A stretch of 64,000 bases of DNA, from contig NZ_PYGD01000006.1 of the NCBI RefSeq assembly GCF_003014535.1, positions 186,001 to 250,000 of the forward strand, written 5' to 3'. This document shows, piece by piece, positions 17,562 to 27,400 of this stretch (the first letter of the stretch is position 1; each line of letters opens with the position of its first letter). Made by a program: the position numbers and the translations under genes. The stretch is from Taibaiella chishuiensis. GTDB taxonomy: Bacteria > Bacteroidota > Bacteroidia > Chitinophagales > Chitinophagaceae. The notes below the pieces were generated by a model. That model was not told the origin of the DNA. It did not search any database and was given only the letters and a program-made list of their open reading frames with translations.

Positions 17562-20500
17562 TTAATTCGTTCCTTTTAAACGTTCGATTTCGAATGTGGC
17601 TTCATTGAGTTGCTGTACCGCATCATAGTATTGCGCCTGTATACCGAATGCCTGGTTGACCAGGATCACCCAGTCCAGGTAATTAATCTCACCGGCATCG
17701 AGCCGGTTACCGGCCGTGGCAATGATCATCTGCGCATTGGCCAATAAGACCTGCCTGCTGGCCTGTACCCGGCCCACCTGATAGCGGTAACGTGCAAGGG
17801 CCGCGCCCAGCTCGGCGCCCAGCCGGCTGCGGGTATCTTCCAGTTCCTGCTCCCGGAACCGCAGGTTGGTTTTGGCAGCCTTAATCCTTGCGGCGCCAGC
17901 CCCCCAGAACAGGGGAATACCAATGCCCAGGCTTACCGACTGGAAGCGGTCGGCCGGTGCATAGAACACATCGGACCTGTCGGGCAAGGTTTGCCAGCCT
18001 CTTAAGGACATATTGGCGTAACCAAGTGTCAGCGCCGGCAACAGCTTTTGCTTTTCGAGGCGGTAGGCTGTTTCGCTTTGCAAGCGGCCGGCCTGCTGCA
18101 GTTGCAGTTGCGGACTGCCCGATACCGTGCTGTCCGGCAGGAAGGCGCTATTATAATAAACGATACTATCTGCGGCAGGAACCAGCACCGAATCCGTACC
18201 GGTAAGATAGGCCAGCTTTAGCCTGCAGGCCTCCTCCTCTGCCAGCAATTCCTGCAGCTGCAGGTAGATCTGCATGCGCTGACTGGTAGCCGTACCGGAT
18301 TCCAGGCGATCGGCATCGCCTGCCTTAAAACGGTTAAGCGCCTTATCGGCGAAACGGATATAAATACTATCGGCATGCTGCAATACCTGCTTCCGTTCCT
18401 CCAGTAACAATAACTGGTAAAAAACGCGCTTCAACTCCGTACGAAGCTCACCGGCCTGGTTCAGCGTTTGTTTACCGGCATAGACTTCATTGGCCCGCAA
18501 CAGTTTCTTTTGCTGCATATACACCGTTGGAAACTGGAACGACTGGCTAATGGCAAACCGGGTATCTTTAGCTGCGCTGTTCAACTGGCCATACTCTGCG
18601 GCGACCAGCATTTTATCCGGGTCGAATGCCGTACGGGATAATTGCTGCTGATGCGTTTCGGCGAGCCGGTAGGCCTTCAGCGACAGGTTATGCTGTTGTT
18701 GTAAAGTAATGGCCTGCTGCAGCGTTACCCGCTGTTGCGCATAACCCGCTGTACCCAGCGTACCCAGCAAAACCAGTAACACAGCTACTTTGCGCGGCTT
18801 ACGAAAAAAACCGAAGCCCCTTTCGAAGAGGATATAAAACACAGGCAATACAAACAATGTGAGTAAGGTAGATACGATCAACCCGCCGATCACCACGGTG
18901 GCAAGTGGCTTTTGTACCGCGCCACCCGCACCGGTGCTCACCGCCATGGGTATAAAACCCAGCGATGGCACGAGGGCCGTCATCAACACCGCACGCAGCT
19001 TGGATTTGGTGGCATGGATCACGATACGGTCTTCGTCGGTCCAGCCCATTTTTTTAAGCCGGTTAAATTCGGTAACCAGCAGGATACCATTCAGCACCGC
19101 CACGCCGAACAGGGCAATAAACCCTACACCGGCAGAAATACTAAAGGGCAGATCGCGCAGCCAGAGCGCCAGGATACCGCCAATAGCGGATAAGGGGATA
19201 GCCGTATAGATCAACAATCCCTGCTTGACCGAATTAAAAGCGAAATACAATAAGAGGAAGATCATGAGCAGGGCCACAGGCACCACAATGCTCAACCGCT
19301 CTTTGGCCGCATTCATATTTTCGAACGAACCGCCGTAGACCAGTTTGTAATCTGCCGGCAGCTTGAGTTGTTGCTGTACCTTTTGCTGCAGCTCCGTTAC
19401 GATCGACTGTACATCGCGGCCACTTACGTTAAAGCCGATTACGATACGACGGCGCGTGTTTTCGCGCTGGATCTGGTTTACGCCTTCCACCTCTTCGATC
19501 TGCGCCACTTCCGACACCGGTATCTGTACTCCACCCGGCGCGGGGATCAGCAGGTTGCGCACGTCTTCCAGGTTCTGCCGCGCATCGTTATCCAGTCTTA
19601 CCACCAGGTCGAAGCGCTTCTCGCCTTCAAATACCTGGCCGGCAGCCTGGCCCGCAAAACCCGCATTTACCGCGCGGTTCACGTCCTGCACATTCAGGCC
19701 ATAGCGGGCCATGGCATCGCGGTCGTAGCGGATAACCACCTGCGGCATACCGGTAACGGTTTCTTCATAGATATTGATCGCACCGGGCACGGTCTGGATA
19801 ATGCCGTTGAGCCGGTGGGCATAAGCGGCAAGCGAGTCCAGGTTTTCGCCGAATATCTTACAGACCACATCCTGCCGGGCGCCGGTCATCAGTTCGTTAA
19901 ACCGCATCTGTACCGGGAACTGGAAACCCACGGTGATGCCCGGTACGGCATTAAGGGCTTTGGTCATTTTCTCCGACAGTTCGGGGAAAGAACGGGCCGA
20001 TGTCCATTCGTTCTTGGGTTTCAGGATCACCATCATATCGCCGGCTTCAAAAGGCATAGGATCGGTGGGGATCTCGGCGCTGCCGATCTTGGTCACAACC
20101 TTGGTTACCTCGGGAAACTGCTGCAACAGGATGGCCGATGCCTGCTGCGTATATTTGATCGTATTGTTGAGGTTGCTGCCGGTAAGCAGGCGGGTCTCTA
20201 CCGCGAAGTCGCCCTCTTCGATCTGGGGGATAAACTCGCCGCCCAGGCTGCCCAGCAACAGGATCGCCGCGGCAAGCAGTGAAAGCGTAACTGCTATGAT
20301 CGTTTTCGGGTAACGCATTACCTTTTTAAGCAGGGGCTGGTATTTACGCTCCAGCCATATACTCATCTTATCGGCCAGCGTAGGCTTGTGCCGCAGCTTC
20401 TTGTTCAGGAACAAGGCATTCATCATCGGCACATAGGTAATCGACAGCAGGAAAGCGCCCAGTATAGCAAAAGCAATGGTCCAGGCCATAGGCTTGAACA

Positions 20501-21926
20501 TTTTGCCTTCGATACCCTGCAGCGAAAGGATCGGGAAATAAACGATCAGGATAATGATCTGGCTGAATACAGCCGATTTGATCGTACCGGAAGTGGAATG
20601 CTCCACCTCTTTATCCATCTGTACCTGGTCGAGCCGCTCCGTACCCCTGAAATGATGGGAATGCGAAAAGCGGTGCAGGATGGCTTCTACGACGATTACC
20701 GAGCCATCGACAATAAGGCCGAAGTCAATTGCGCCAAGACTCATCAGGTTGCCGCCCACCCCAAACATATTCATCAGGATAATGGCAAAGAGCATGGATA
20801 AAGGGATTACCGAGGACACGATAAGCCCCGCCCGCAGGTTACCCAGGAAGAAGACCAGCACAAAAACCACGATGAGCGCGCCTTCGAGCAGGTTATGCTC
20901 TACTGTGCTGATCGCGTTGTCTACCATTTTGGTACGGTCGAGGAAAGGTTCGATCACGACACCTTCGGGTAAGGACTTCTGGATCTCGGCAATCTTCTCC
21001 TTGACCCGTTTGACCACCTGGGAGGCATTTTCACCTTTCAGCATCATGACCACCGCGCCGGCCACTTCGCCTTTATCGTTATAGGTCATAGCGCCGTAAC
21101 GGATAGCCGATCCATAACGCACCTCGGCCACATCACGCACCAGGAGCGGCATACCGTCCGGCAGGCGTTTTACCACGATCTTGCGGATATCGTCGAGGCT
21201 GCGGGTCAGGCCCTCGCTGCGGATGTACAATACCGTAGGGCCCTTTTCGATATAAGCGCCACCGGTATTTTCATTGTTACGCTCCAGCGCATCGAATACC
21301 TCGGCAATAGTGATACCGGCGGCTTTGAGCCGGCCCGGGGTTACGGCGATCTCGTATTGCTTGAGCCGGCCGCCGAAGCTGGAAACCTCGGCCACGCCCG
21401 GCGTACCCATTAACTGGCGGCGTACGGTCCAGTCCTGCAGGGTACGGAGCTGCATGGCATCGTAGCGGTCTTCATAACCGGGTTTGGGCCGTACTACATA
21501 TTGATAAATCTCACCCAGACCAGTGGATACAGGCGCCAGTTCGGGCGCACCGATACCCTGTGGCAGGTCGCGCGTTACCTGTTGCAGCCGTTCGTTGACC
21601 TGTTGCCGGGCCCAGTACAGGTCTGTTTCGTCAGTAAAAACAAGAGTCACCAGCGATAAGCCGAACCGGGAAAAACTCCGGATCTGTTTAAGGCCGGGAA
21701 TATTACTACAGGCCTGTTCGACCGGGAAACTAATGAGCCGTTCCACATCGGGAGCGCCCAGGGAGGGAGATACCGTAAGCACCTGTACCTGGTTATCGGT
21801 AATATCGGGTACGGCATCGATAGGCAGCCTGGTTACTTCGTAAGCGCCCCAGCAAACCAGGGCAAGTACGAACAGGCCGACGACCAGCTTATTCCTTACG
21901 GAAAAGCTGATAATCTTGTTCAGCAT
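17562..21926 (-). CDS. CusA/CzcA-type heavy-metal RND pump fused to a TolC-like outer membrane protein
   Basis: 1454 residues from the ATG at 21926 (MLNKIISFSVRNKLVVGLFV); the longer frame to 21995 adds an unlikely tail. Residues ~1-1040 are a complete HME-type RND pump. They include VTRLPIDAVPDITDNQVQVL at the N-terminus, TM4 DFGLIVDGSVIVVEAILH typical of metal-exporting RND proteins, the porter segment VQMRFNELMTGARQDVVCKI, and the second TM bundle. Residues ~1044-1065 look like a signal peptide (KVAVLLVLLGTLGTAGYAQQ). Residues ~1066-1454 are an outer-membrane-efflux (TolC) domain. It expels cations such as Cu, Co, Zn or Cd; the exact metal is not readable. It sits between the His-rich gene and the adaptor in one operon. 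Confidence 0.93.
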   Translation of the reverse strand: MLNKIISFSVRNKLVVGLFVLALVCWGAYEVTRLPIDAVPDITDNQVQVLTVSPSLGAPDVERLISFPVEQACSNIPGLKQIRSFSRFGLSLVTLVFTDETDLYWARQQVNERLQQVTRDLPQGIGAPELAPVSTGLGEIYQYVVRPKPGYEDRYDAMQLRTLQDWTVRRQLMGTPGVAEVSSFGGRLKQYEIAVTPGRLKAAGITIAEVFDALERNNENTGGAYIEKGPTVLYIRSEGLTRSLDDIRKIVVKRLPDGMPLLVRDVAEVRYGSAIRYGAMTYNDKGEVAGAVVMMLKGENASQVVKRVKEKIAEIQKSLPEGVVIEPFLDRTKMVDNAISTVEHNLLEGALIVVFVLVFFLGNLRAGLIVSSVIPLSMLFAIILMNMFGVGGNLMSLGAIDFGLIVDGSVIVVEAILHRFSHSHHFRGTERLDQVQMDKEVEHSTSGTIKSAVFSQIIILIVYFPILSLQGIEGKMFKPMAWTIAFAILGAFLLSITYVPMMNALFLNKKLRHKPTLADKMSIWLERKYQPLLKKVMRYPKTIIAVTLSLLAAAILLLGSLGGEFIPQIEEGDFAVETRLLTGSNLNNTIKYTQQASAILLQQFPEVTKVVTKIGSAEIPTDPMPFEAGDMMVILKPKNEWTSARSFPELSEKMTKALNAVPGITVGFQFPVQMRFNELMTGARQDVVCKIFGENLDSLAAYAHRLNGIIQTVPGAINIYEETVTGMPQVVIRYDRDAMARYGLNVQDVNRAVNAGFAGQAAGQVFEGEKRFDLVVRLDNDARQNLEDVRNLLIPAPGGVQIPVSEVAQIEEVEGVNQIQRENTRRRIVIGFNVSGRDVQSIVTELQQKVQQQLKLPADYKLVYGGSFENMNAAKERLSIVVPVALLMIFLLLYFAFNSVKQGLLIYTAIPLSAIGGILALWLRDLPFSISAGVGFIALFGVAVLNGILLVTEFNRLKKMGWTDEDRIVIHATKSKLRAVLMTALVPSLGFIPMAVSTGAGGAVQKPLATVVIGGLIVSTLLTLFVLPVFYILFERGFGFFRKPRKVAVLLVLLGTLGTAGYAQQRVTLQQAITLQQQHNLSLKAYRLAETHQQQLSRTAFDPDKMLVAAEYGQLNSAAKDTRFAISQSFQFPTVYMQQKKLLRANEVYAGKQTLNQAGELRTELKRVFYQLLLLEERKQVLQHADSIYIRFADKALNRFKAGDADRLESGTATSQRMQIYLQLQELLAEEEACRLKLAYLTGTDSVLVPAADSIVYYNSAFLPDSTVSGSPQLQLQQAGRLQSETAYRLEKQKLLPALTLGYANMSLRGWQTLPDRSDVFYAPADRFQSVSLGIGIPLFWGAGAARIKAAKTNLRFREQELEDTRSRLGAELGAALARYRYQVGRVQASRQVLLANAQMIIATAGNRLDAGEINYLDWVILVNQAFGIQAQYYDAVQQLNEATFEIERLKGTN

Positions 21927-22022
21927 AAAAATAAGTTTAGAAATACACAAATAGCAGGATACCTGCGGCAGGAGCCGCGGGTAAGCAGGTATCATTAACC
22001 TGCCGCCGGTAAGGATACCGGG

Positions 22023-22409
22023 TTAAGCTACAGGGTACAGTCTGGGGGGACGCAACAAGTCGTGCGGACTGGCTTCGGGCAGGTAACAATGCCGGGGCCA
22101 CCCATAAACGATGCTGTAATATAAAACAGGCGGCAATAAAAGCGCCGGTGCTACAGGAGGATAAACGTCGAAATGTACATGATGCGCCACGTGTTTGAAA
22201 GGAAGCTGGTTGTCCTGTTCCTCGTCGTGGTCGGGCAGATCCTTGCCCCAGTAATGCATCCGAAGGAAACCGATCAGCGATATACTGTTGTCGCGTTGCT
22301 GGTGTTCGTGGAAATGCCGGAAAAGAAAATTGATCTTACACAACTGGCCGAACGAAGTATTCCCTACTACCATAACCACTAACAGGATGTAGAGTAATAC
22401 TTTTTTCAT
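22023..22409 (-). CDS. Small exported His-rich protein of the heavy-metal efflux operon
   Basis: 128 residues. A signal peptide occupies residues 1-22 (MKKVLLYILLVVMVVGNTSF). The mature part contains many histidines and acidic residues: FRHFHEHQQRDNS, LRMHYWGKDLPDHDEEQDNQ, and KHVAHHVHFDVYPP. This is a plausible periplasmic metal-binding surface. Similar short proteins with an HFxEHxxxxNxxSxxxFLxMHY pattern stand in front of CusA-type pumps in other Bacteroidetes (from memory). The TAATTTTG -7 box lies only 6 bases from the ATG. It is the first gene of the operon. No defined family name; function is inferred only from composition and context. Confidence 0.8.
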   Translation of the reverse strand: MKKVLLYILLVVMVVGNTSFGQLCKINFLFRHFHEHQQRDNSISLIGFLRMHYWGKDLPDHDEEQDNQLPFKHVAHHVHFDVYPPVAPALLLPPVLYYSIVYGWPRHCYLPEASPHDLLRPPRLYPVA

Positions 22410-22414
22410 GGGCG

Positions 22415-22422
22415 CAAAATTA
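22415..22422 (-). promoter_or_regulatory. -7 box of the heavy-metal efflux operon
   Basis: TAATTTTG on the minus strand, matching TAnnTTTG, 6 bases from the His-rich gene start at 22409. It implies a very short or absent leader. Confidence 0.5.
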
Positions 22423-22475
22423 AGTCATATCCTTTAAAGAAGCGCCAGGTGCACGCAACATAAAAATAAAAATTG

Positions 22476-22580
22476 TGTAGCCGGCTCGTTAGCAAGCGCA
22501 GCCAGGGCGGCCATCCTAAAAACTTAACATAAGCCCGTATTATGGCTTCGTGCTGCAAGCCGCCCTGGGAGCCGGTTACA
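22476..22580. repeat. Long interrupted inverted repeat in the gap between the two efflux loci
   Basis: The outer arms TGTAGCCGGCTC (22476-22487) and GAGCCGGTTACA (22569-22580) pair over 12 bases with one G-T. The inner arms CCAGGGCGGC (22502-22511) and GCCGCCCTGG (22559-22568) pair over 10 bases. The right arms are contiguous, whereas the left arms are separated by 14 bases. A smaller AAGCC/GGCTT hairpin lies in the centre. The rest of the 22410-22797 gap shows no gene. It could fold as an RNA or be a remnant of a small mobile repeat. Confidence 0.6.
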
Positions 22581-22780
22581 AGCCGGGGTATCCAAGCTGA
22601 CGTTGGGTAAAGCGCTAACATCCACTACATGATTATTGCAAAATTTCCAATTCCGCCATCATGGGCATGCCGGCGCAAACGCAAGCCAGCAAAGGCATAT
22701 AAACAGATAAGCATATACATGATCTAAGCCCGGCTGCGGGATTAACAATTGCTTTATGTGCGCCGTGATACAAGTTTACC

Positions 22781-22788
22781 TAGCTTTG
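22781..22788 (+). promoter_or_regulatory. -7 box upstream of the small secreted-protein gene
   Basis: TAGCTTTG, an exact TAnnTTTG match, 9 bases before the ATG at 22798. It supports that start and argues against the upstream in-frame ATG at 22756. Confidence 0.6.
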
Positions 22789-22797
22789 GCGCCGGAA

Positions 22798-23238
22798 ATG
22801 AAACTGCTGATCAGGTTTTTACTGCTGTTGAGCCTTTCGCTGGTAAGCGAACATAGCGTATTTGCGGATTCGCAGCCTGTCCGTGTCCCCCAACCTATCC
22901 CCGTTCTTAAAGGGATAACCGCACCTGCCAGCGAGCTGCAGCAACACGATGCCGTTAATGCAGAAACCCTGAAAGCGCAGAAAAAGACGCATCGTAAAAA
23001 TAACCGTAAACTGGTCCTCATCGATGATGAAGACGATGAAACAGTAAGTTTAAAAAAATATAAAAACGGCAAACCTGCTCCCTTCCTCCCTGCAGGTCAT
23101 CTTATTGCCACAGCCTTCTACCAACTGTCCTCCGGTCTTCCTGGTCTACCGGATGATAACTCCCTGCTACCCGACCAGGATCGCTTTTCCGCGCCCTGCA
23201 ACAGGCTTTATGTCCTGTTCCGGGTATTCCGGATCTGA
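22798..23238 (+). CDS. Small exported protein of unknown function
   Basis: 146 residues from the ATG at 22798, chosen because a signal peptide (MKLLIRFLLLLSLSLVSEHS to VFA) starts there and a -7 box lies just upstream. The mature part has a basic patch (KAQKKTHRKNNRKLVLIDDE) followed by an acidic run DDEDDE, then a Pro-rich segment and an aromatic C-terminus. I do not recognise a family. It precedes the AcrA/AcrB/TolC operon by 153 bases in the same direction and may be expressed with it. Coding status is likely but not certain. Confidence 0.6.
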   Translation: MKLLIRFLLLLSLSLVSEHSVFADSQPVRVPQPIPVLKGITAPASELQQHDAVNAETLKAQKKTHRKNNRKLVLIDDEDDETVSLKKYKNGKPAPFLPAGHLIATAFYQLSSGLPGLPDDNSLLPDQDRFSAPCNRLYVLFRVFRI

Positions 23239-23391
23239 TCCCGTTTACAGGCAGGCCGTCCTGCATTTTTTTATTACGCAACGCTACACGCAGCCTGTAT
23301 TCGCTAATGCAGCCTGATGCAGCGCCGGGACCCCTGTGTGCATCCTCCAAAAAAAATTCCCCAAGAAACATACGGTTAAACAATAAACAAC

Positions 23392-24468
23392 ATGAACAAA
23401 AAGCTCATGCTTATGGGCCTGTGTGCCCTCGTTGGCTATACAAGCTGCAAAACTTCTGAAAAAGAAAAAGAAGTGGAGACCAAACTTTTAGCGACCAGCC
23501 CTTTGCAGGTGGATACCGCGATCTACACCGATTATGTATGCCAGATCCGCTCGATCCGGCATATCGAACTCAGGGCCCAGGAACGGGGTTACCTCGAGAA
23601 GAGTTATGTAGACGAAGGACAGTTTGTACGAAAGGGCCAGTTGCTGTTCCAGATCATGCCGCAGCTCTACGGCGCCGAAATGGAGAAGGCTGCTGCCGAA
23701 GTTAATTTTGCAGAAATCGAATACCAGAATACCAAGAAACTTGCAGACAGCAATATCGTGGCGCCTAACGAGCTGGCGATGTCAAAAGCCAAACTCAACA
23801 AGGCCAAAGCCGAGCTGTCGCTGAATAAAGTACACCTGCAGTTTACCGAGATCAGGGCGCCGTTCGACGGCATTATCGATCGCTTGCAGGTAAGACCCGG
23901 CAGCCTGGTGGATGAAGGCGCCCTGCTGACCACCCTGGCCGACAACAGTCATATGTGGGTTTACTTCAACGTACCTGAAGCCGAATACCTCGACTACAGT
24001 ACTAAAGAAGCCCGCGATACGCCCAAGGTAAGCCTGCAGATGGCCAACCACCAGATGTTCCCTTATCCCGGTGTTGTCGAAACCATAGAAGCCGACTTCG
24101 ATAATGAAACCGGCAATATCCCCTTCCGTGCCACCTTCCCCAATCCCAAAGGCCTGCTGCGCCATGGTGAAACAGGCACTATCAAAATGCTGGTACCGCT
24201 TAAAGGCGCCGTTATCATCCCGCAGAAAGCCACCTTCGAGATACTCGATAAAAAATACGTGTTCGTGATCAACAAGGACAACCAGGTTAAAACAAGAGAG
24301 ATCACCGTTGGCGCAGAAATGGAAAACCTCTACGCGGTTAAAGGCCTGGCCCCCACGGATAAGATCCTGCTGGAAGGCCTGCGCAAAGTAAAAGAGAATG
24401 ATAAGATCAAGTATGATTTCCGCGAGCCCCGCACAGTGATGTCGCAGCTAAACCTGCATGCAGAATAA
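23392..24468 (+). CDS. AcrA-type RND efflux periplasmic adaptor lipoprotein
   Basis: 358 residues. The N-terminal lipoprotein signal ends in GYTSC (Cys ~19). A lipoyl half with ELRAQERGYLEKSYVDEGQF is followed by an alpha-hairpin (~95-150, MEKAAAEVNFAEIEYQNTKK), the second lipoyl half (FTEIRAPFDGIIDRLQVRPG), a beta-barrel (FPNPKGLLRHGETGTIKM) and a membrane-proximal domain. It is a periplasmic adaptor for the HAE1-type pump encoded 22 bases downstream. The operon is AcrA-AcrB-TolC and is closed by the terminator at 29208-29238. Confidence 0.94.
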   Translation: MNKKLMLMGLCALVGYTSCKTSEKEKEVETKLLATSPLQVDTAIYTDYVCQIRSIRHIELRAQERGYLEKSYVDEGQFVRKGQLLFQIMPQLYGAEMEKAAAEVNFAEIEYQNTKKLADSNIVAPNELAMSKAKLNKAKAELSLNKVHLQFTEIRAPFDGIIDRLQVRPGSLVDEGALLTTLADNSHMWVYFNVPEAEYLDYSTKEARDTPKVSLQMANHQMFPYPGVVETIEADFDNETGNIPFRATFPNPKGLLRHGETGTIKMLVPLKGAVIIPQKATFEILDKKYVFVINKDNQVKTREITVGAEMENLYAVKGLAPTDKILLEGLRKVKENDKIKYDFREPRTVMSQLNLHAE

Positions 24469-24490
24469 TTCAAGCCAAAAAAACAAGACC

Positions 24491-27400
24491 ATGTTTAATA
24501 AATTCATTCAAAGGCCGGTGCTTGCAATTGTGATGTCTGTTGTCATCATCTTTATGGGCATCCTGGCCATCAATACCCTACCGGTATCACAGTTTCCTTC
24601 TATTGCCCCGCCTATGGTGGTGGTAAACGTAGCCTACCCCGGCGCCTCCGCCGACGTACTCGTTAACTCGGTGCTGATCCCCATGGAGAAAGCCATTAAC
24701 GGTGCACCGGGCATGAAATATATGACCTCCGACGCGACCAGCGCCGGTGAAGCGACCATCCAGGTGGTGTTCGATCTCGATGTAGATCCCAACCAAGCGG
24801 TGGTTAACGTAAAAAACCGCATCGAACAGGTCACCAACAGGCTACCCGAACTGGTACAACGCGAAGGGCTCGTGGTGAGTTATACCTCGCCCAACATGCT
24901 GATGTATGTAAACCTTTACAGTAAAGATCCCAAAGCCAACGAAAACTTCCTGTACAACTTTGCCGGTGTAAACCTCATTCCTGAGCTGAGCAGGCTTAAG
25001 GGCGTAGGTAGCGCCAAGATCCTGGGCAGCCGCCAGTATGCGATGCGTATCTGGCTGAAACCCGACCGTATGCGGGCTTACAACGTATCTACCGAAGAAG
25101 TCATGAGCGCATTGGCCGAACAAAGCATTATCGGTTCGCCGGGCCGCCTCGGACAAAGCTCCGGTAAACACTCCCAGGCGCTCGAGTATGTACTGACCTA
25201 TCCCGGCCGCTATAATAAACCGGAACAATATAAGGATGTGATCGTAAAGGCCAATGCCAACGGCGAACTGCTGTACCTGAAAGACATTGCCGACATTGAA
25301 CTGGGCAGCGAGTTCTACGATATCTATTCCAATATGGATGGCCACCCTTCGGCAGCGATCACACTTAAACAGACTTACGGCAGTAATGCCAGCGATGTAA
25401 TCAAAGAGGTAAAAGCCAAACTCGAAGAGATTAAAGCCAGCTCCTTCCCGCCGGGCATGGACTACCAGATCAGCTACGACGTATCGCACTTCCTCGACGC
25501 CTCTATCGAAAAGGTAGTGCATACCCTGGCCGAAGCCTTTATCCTGGTGGCCATCGTGGTATTCCTCTTCCTCGGCGACTGGCGCTCTACCCTCATCCCT
25601 ACCCTCGCGGTACCGGTATCGCTGATCGGCGCCTTTATCTTTATGAAGCTGCTGGGCCTTACCATTAACCTGATCACACTGTTTGCCCTCGTACTCGCTA
25701 TCGGTATCGTGGTAGATAACGCCATCGTGGTGGTGGAAGCGGTACACAGTAAAATGGCCGAAGAGCACCTGACCCCGTACAAGGCCGTGAAAAAAGTATT
25801 ACAGGAGATCAGCGGCGCCATTATCGCCATTACCATGCTGATGACCGCGGTGTTTATACCGGTGGCCTTTATGAGTGGCCCCGTAGGTATCTTCTACCGC
25901 CAATTCTCCATCACTATGGCAACCTCGATCGTGATCTCCGGTGTGGTAGCCCTTACGCTTACCCCGGTGCTCTGCGCCATGCTGCTGAAAAACACCCATG
26001 GCCAGCCCCGTCGGAAAACACCGATTAACCGCCTGCTGGACGCCTTCAACAACTGGTTCGAACGGCTTACCGGACGTTACGCCAATTTCCTGGGACTCAT
26101 CGTAAACCGCCGGGTGGTTACCTTCGGCCTGCTGATCGCTTTCTGCGGCGGCATATGGATTACGGGCAACAGCCTGCCTTCGGGCTTTATACCCAACGAA
26201 GACCAGGGCCAGATCTATGCGATCATACAAACACCTCCGGGCTCGACCCTGGAACGTACCAACGACGTATCGCACCAGCTGCAGCATATTGCAGAACATG
26301 TGGAAGGCGTACAATCGGTATCGGCATTGGCGGGTTATGAAGTACTGACCGAAGGCCGTGGTTCCAACGCCGGCACCTGCCTTATTAATCTTAAAGACTG
26401 GTCGGACCGGAAACACTCGGCCAAAGAGATTATCGAAGAGCTGGAACAACAAGCCAAAGCGATACCCGGCGCCACCATCGAATTTTTCGAACCACCGGCG
26501 GTACCGGGTTATGGCGCTGCGGGCGGCTTCTCGCTGCGCCTGCTCGACAAGACCAACTCGGGCGATTACGAAGCCTTCGGCAAGGTGAATGACGAATTTA
26601 TGGCAGCCCTCAAAAAACGGAAAGAGCTGACGGGGCTGTTTACCTTCTTCGCCGCCAACTACCCGCAATACGAAATCGAGATCGACAATAAAGCAGCCAT
26701 GCAGAAAGGCGTATCGATCGGTACGGCCATGAACAACCTGTCGATCCTGATCGGTAGTACCTATGAACAGGGCTTTATCCGTTTCGGCAACTTCTTTAAG
26801 GTATATGTACAGGCCGCTCCCGAATACAGGGCCCTGCCCGACGACCTGCTGAAGTTGTATGTAAAGAATAACCGTGATGAGATGGTACCCTATTCGGCCT
26901 TTATGAAGATCAAAAAGAAACAGGGCCTCAACGAGATCACCCGCTTCAACATGTATACCGCCTCGGCGATCAACGGCGCCCCGGCTATCGGTTACAGTAG
27001 CGGCGAGGCCATCAAGGTGATCCAGGAAGTAGCCAAGAGCACCCTGCCCAGGGGCTATGGTATCGACTGGCTGGGTCTTTCGAAAGATGAGGCCGAACGC
27101 GGTAATGAAGCACTGTACATCTTCCTGATCGTACTGGCCTTCGTATACTTCGTACTGGCTGCGCAATACGAGAGCTTTATTATCCCGCTTGCCGTAATCC
27201 TTTCTTTACCGGTAGGGGTATTCGGTGCGTTTATGCTGCTCAAGATGATGGGGCTATCGAACGATATCTACGCCCAGGTAGGCCTTGTAATGCTTGTGGG
27301 GTTACTGGGTAAGAATGCGGTACTGATCGTGGAGTTTGCCGTGCAGAAACACCAGCAGGGCTCCACCATATTGGAAGCCGCCATCGAAGGCGCTAAAATC

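Noticed and set aside
19368-20282. 304-residue open frame antisense to the CusA-type pump
   Set aside because: Same reason: shadow of a highly biased real gene.
25799-27166. 455-residue open frame antisense to the AcrB-type pump
   Set aside because: The opposite strand encodes a complete, well-recognised pump; the antisense frame has no signals or family features and is a codon-bias shadow.
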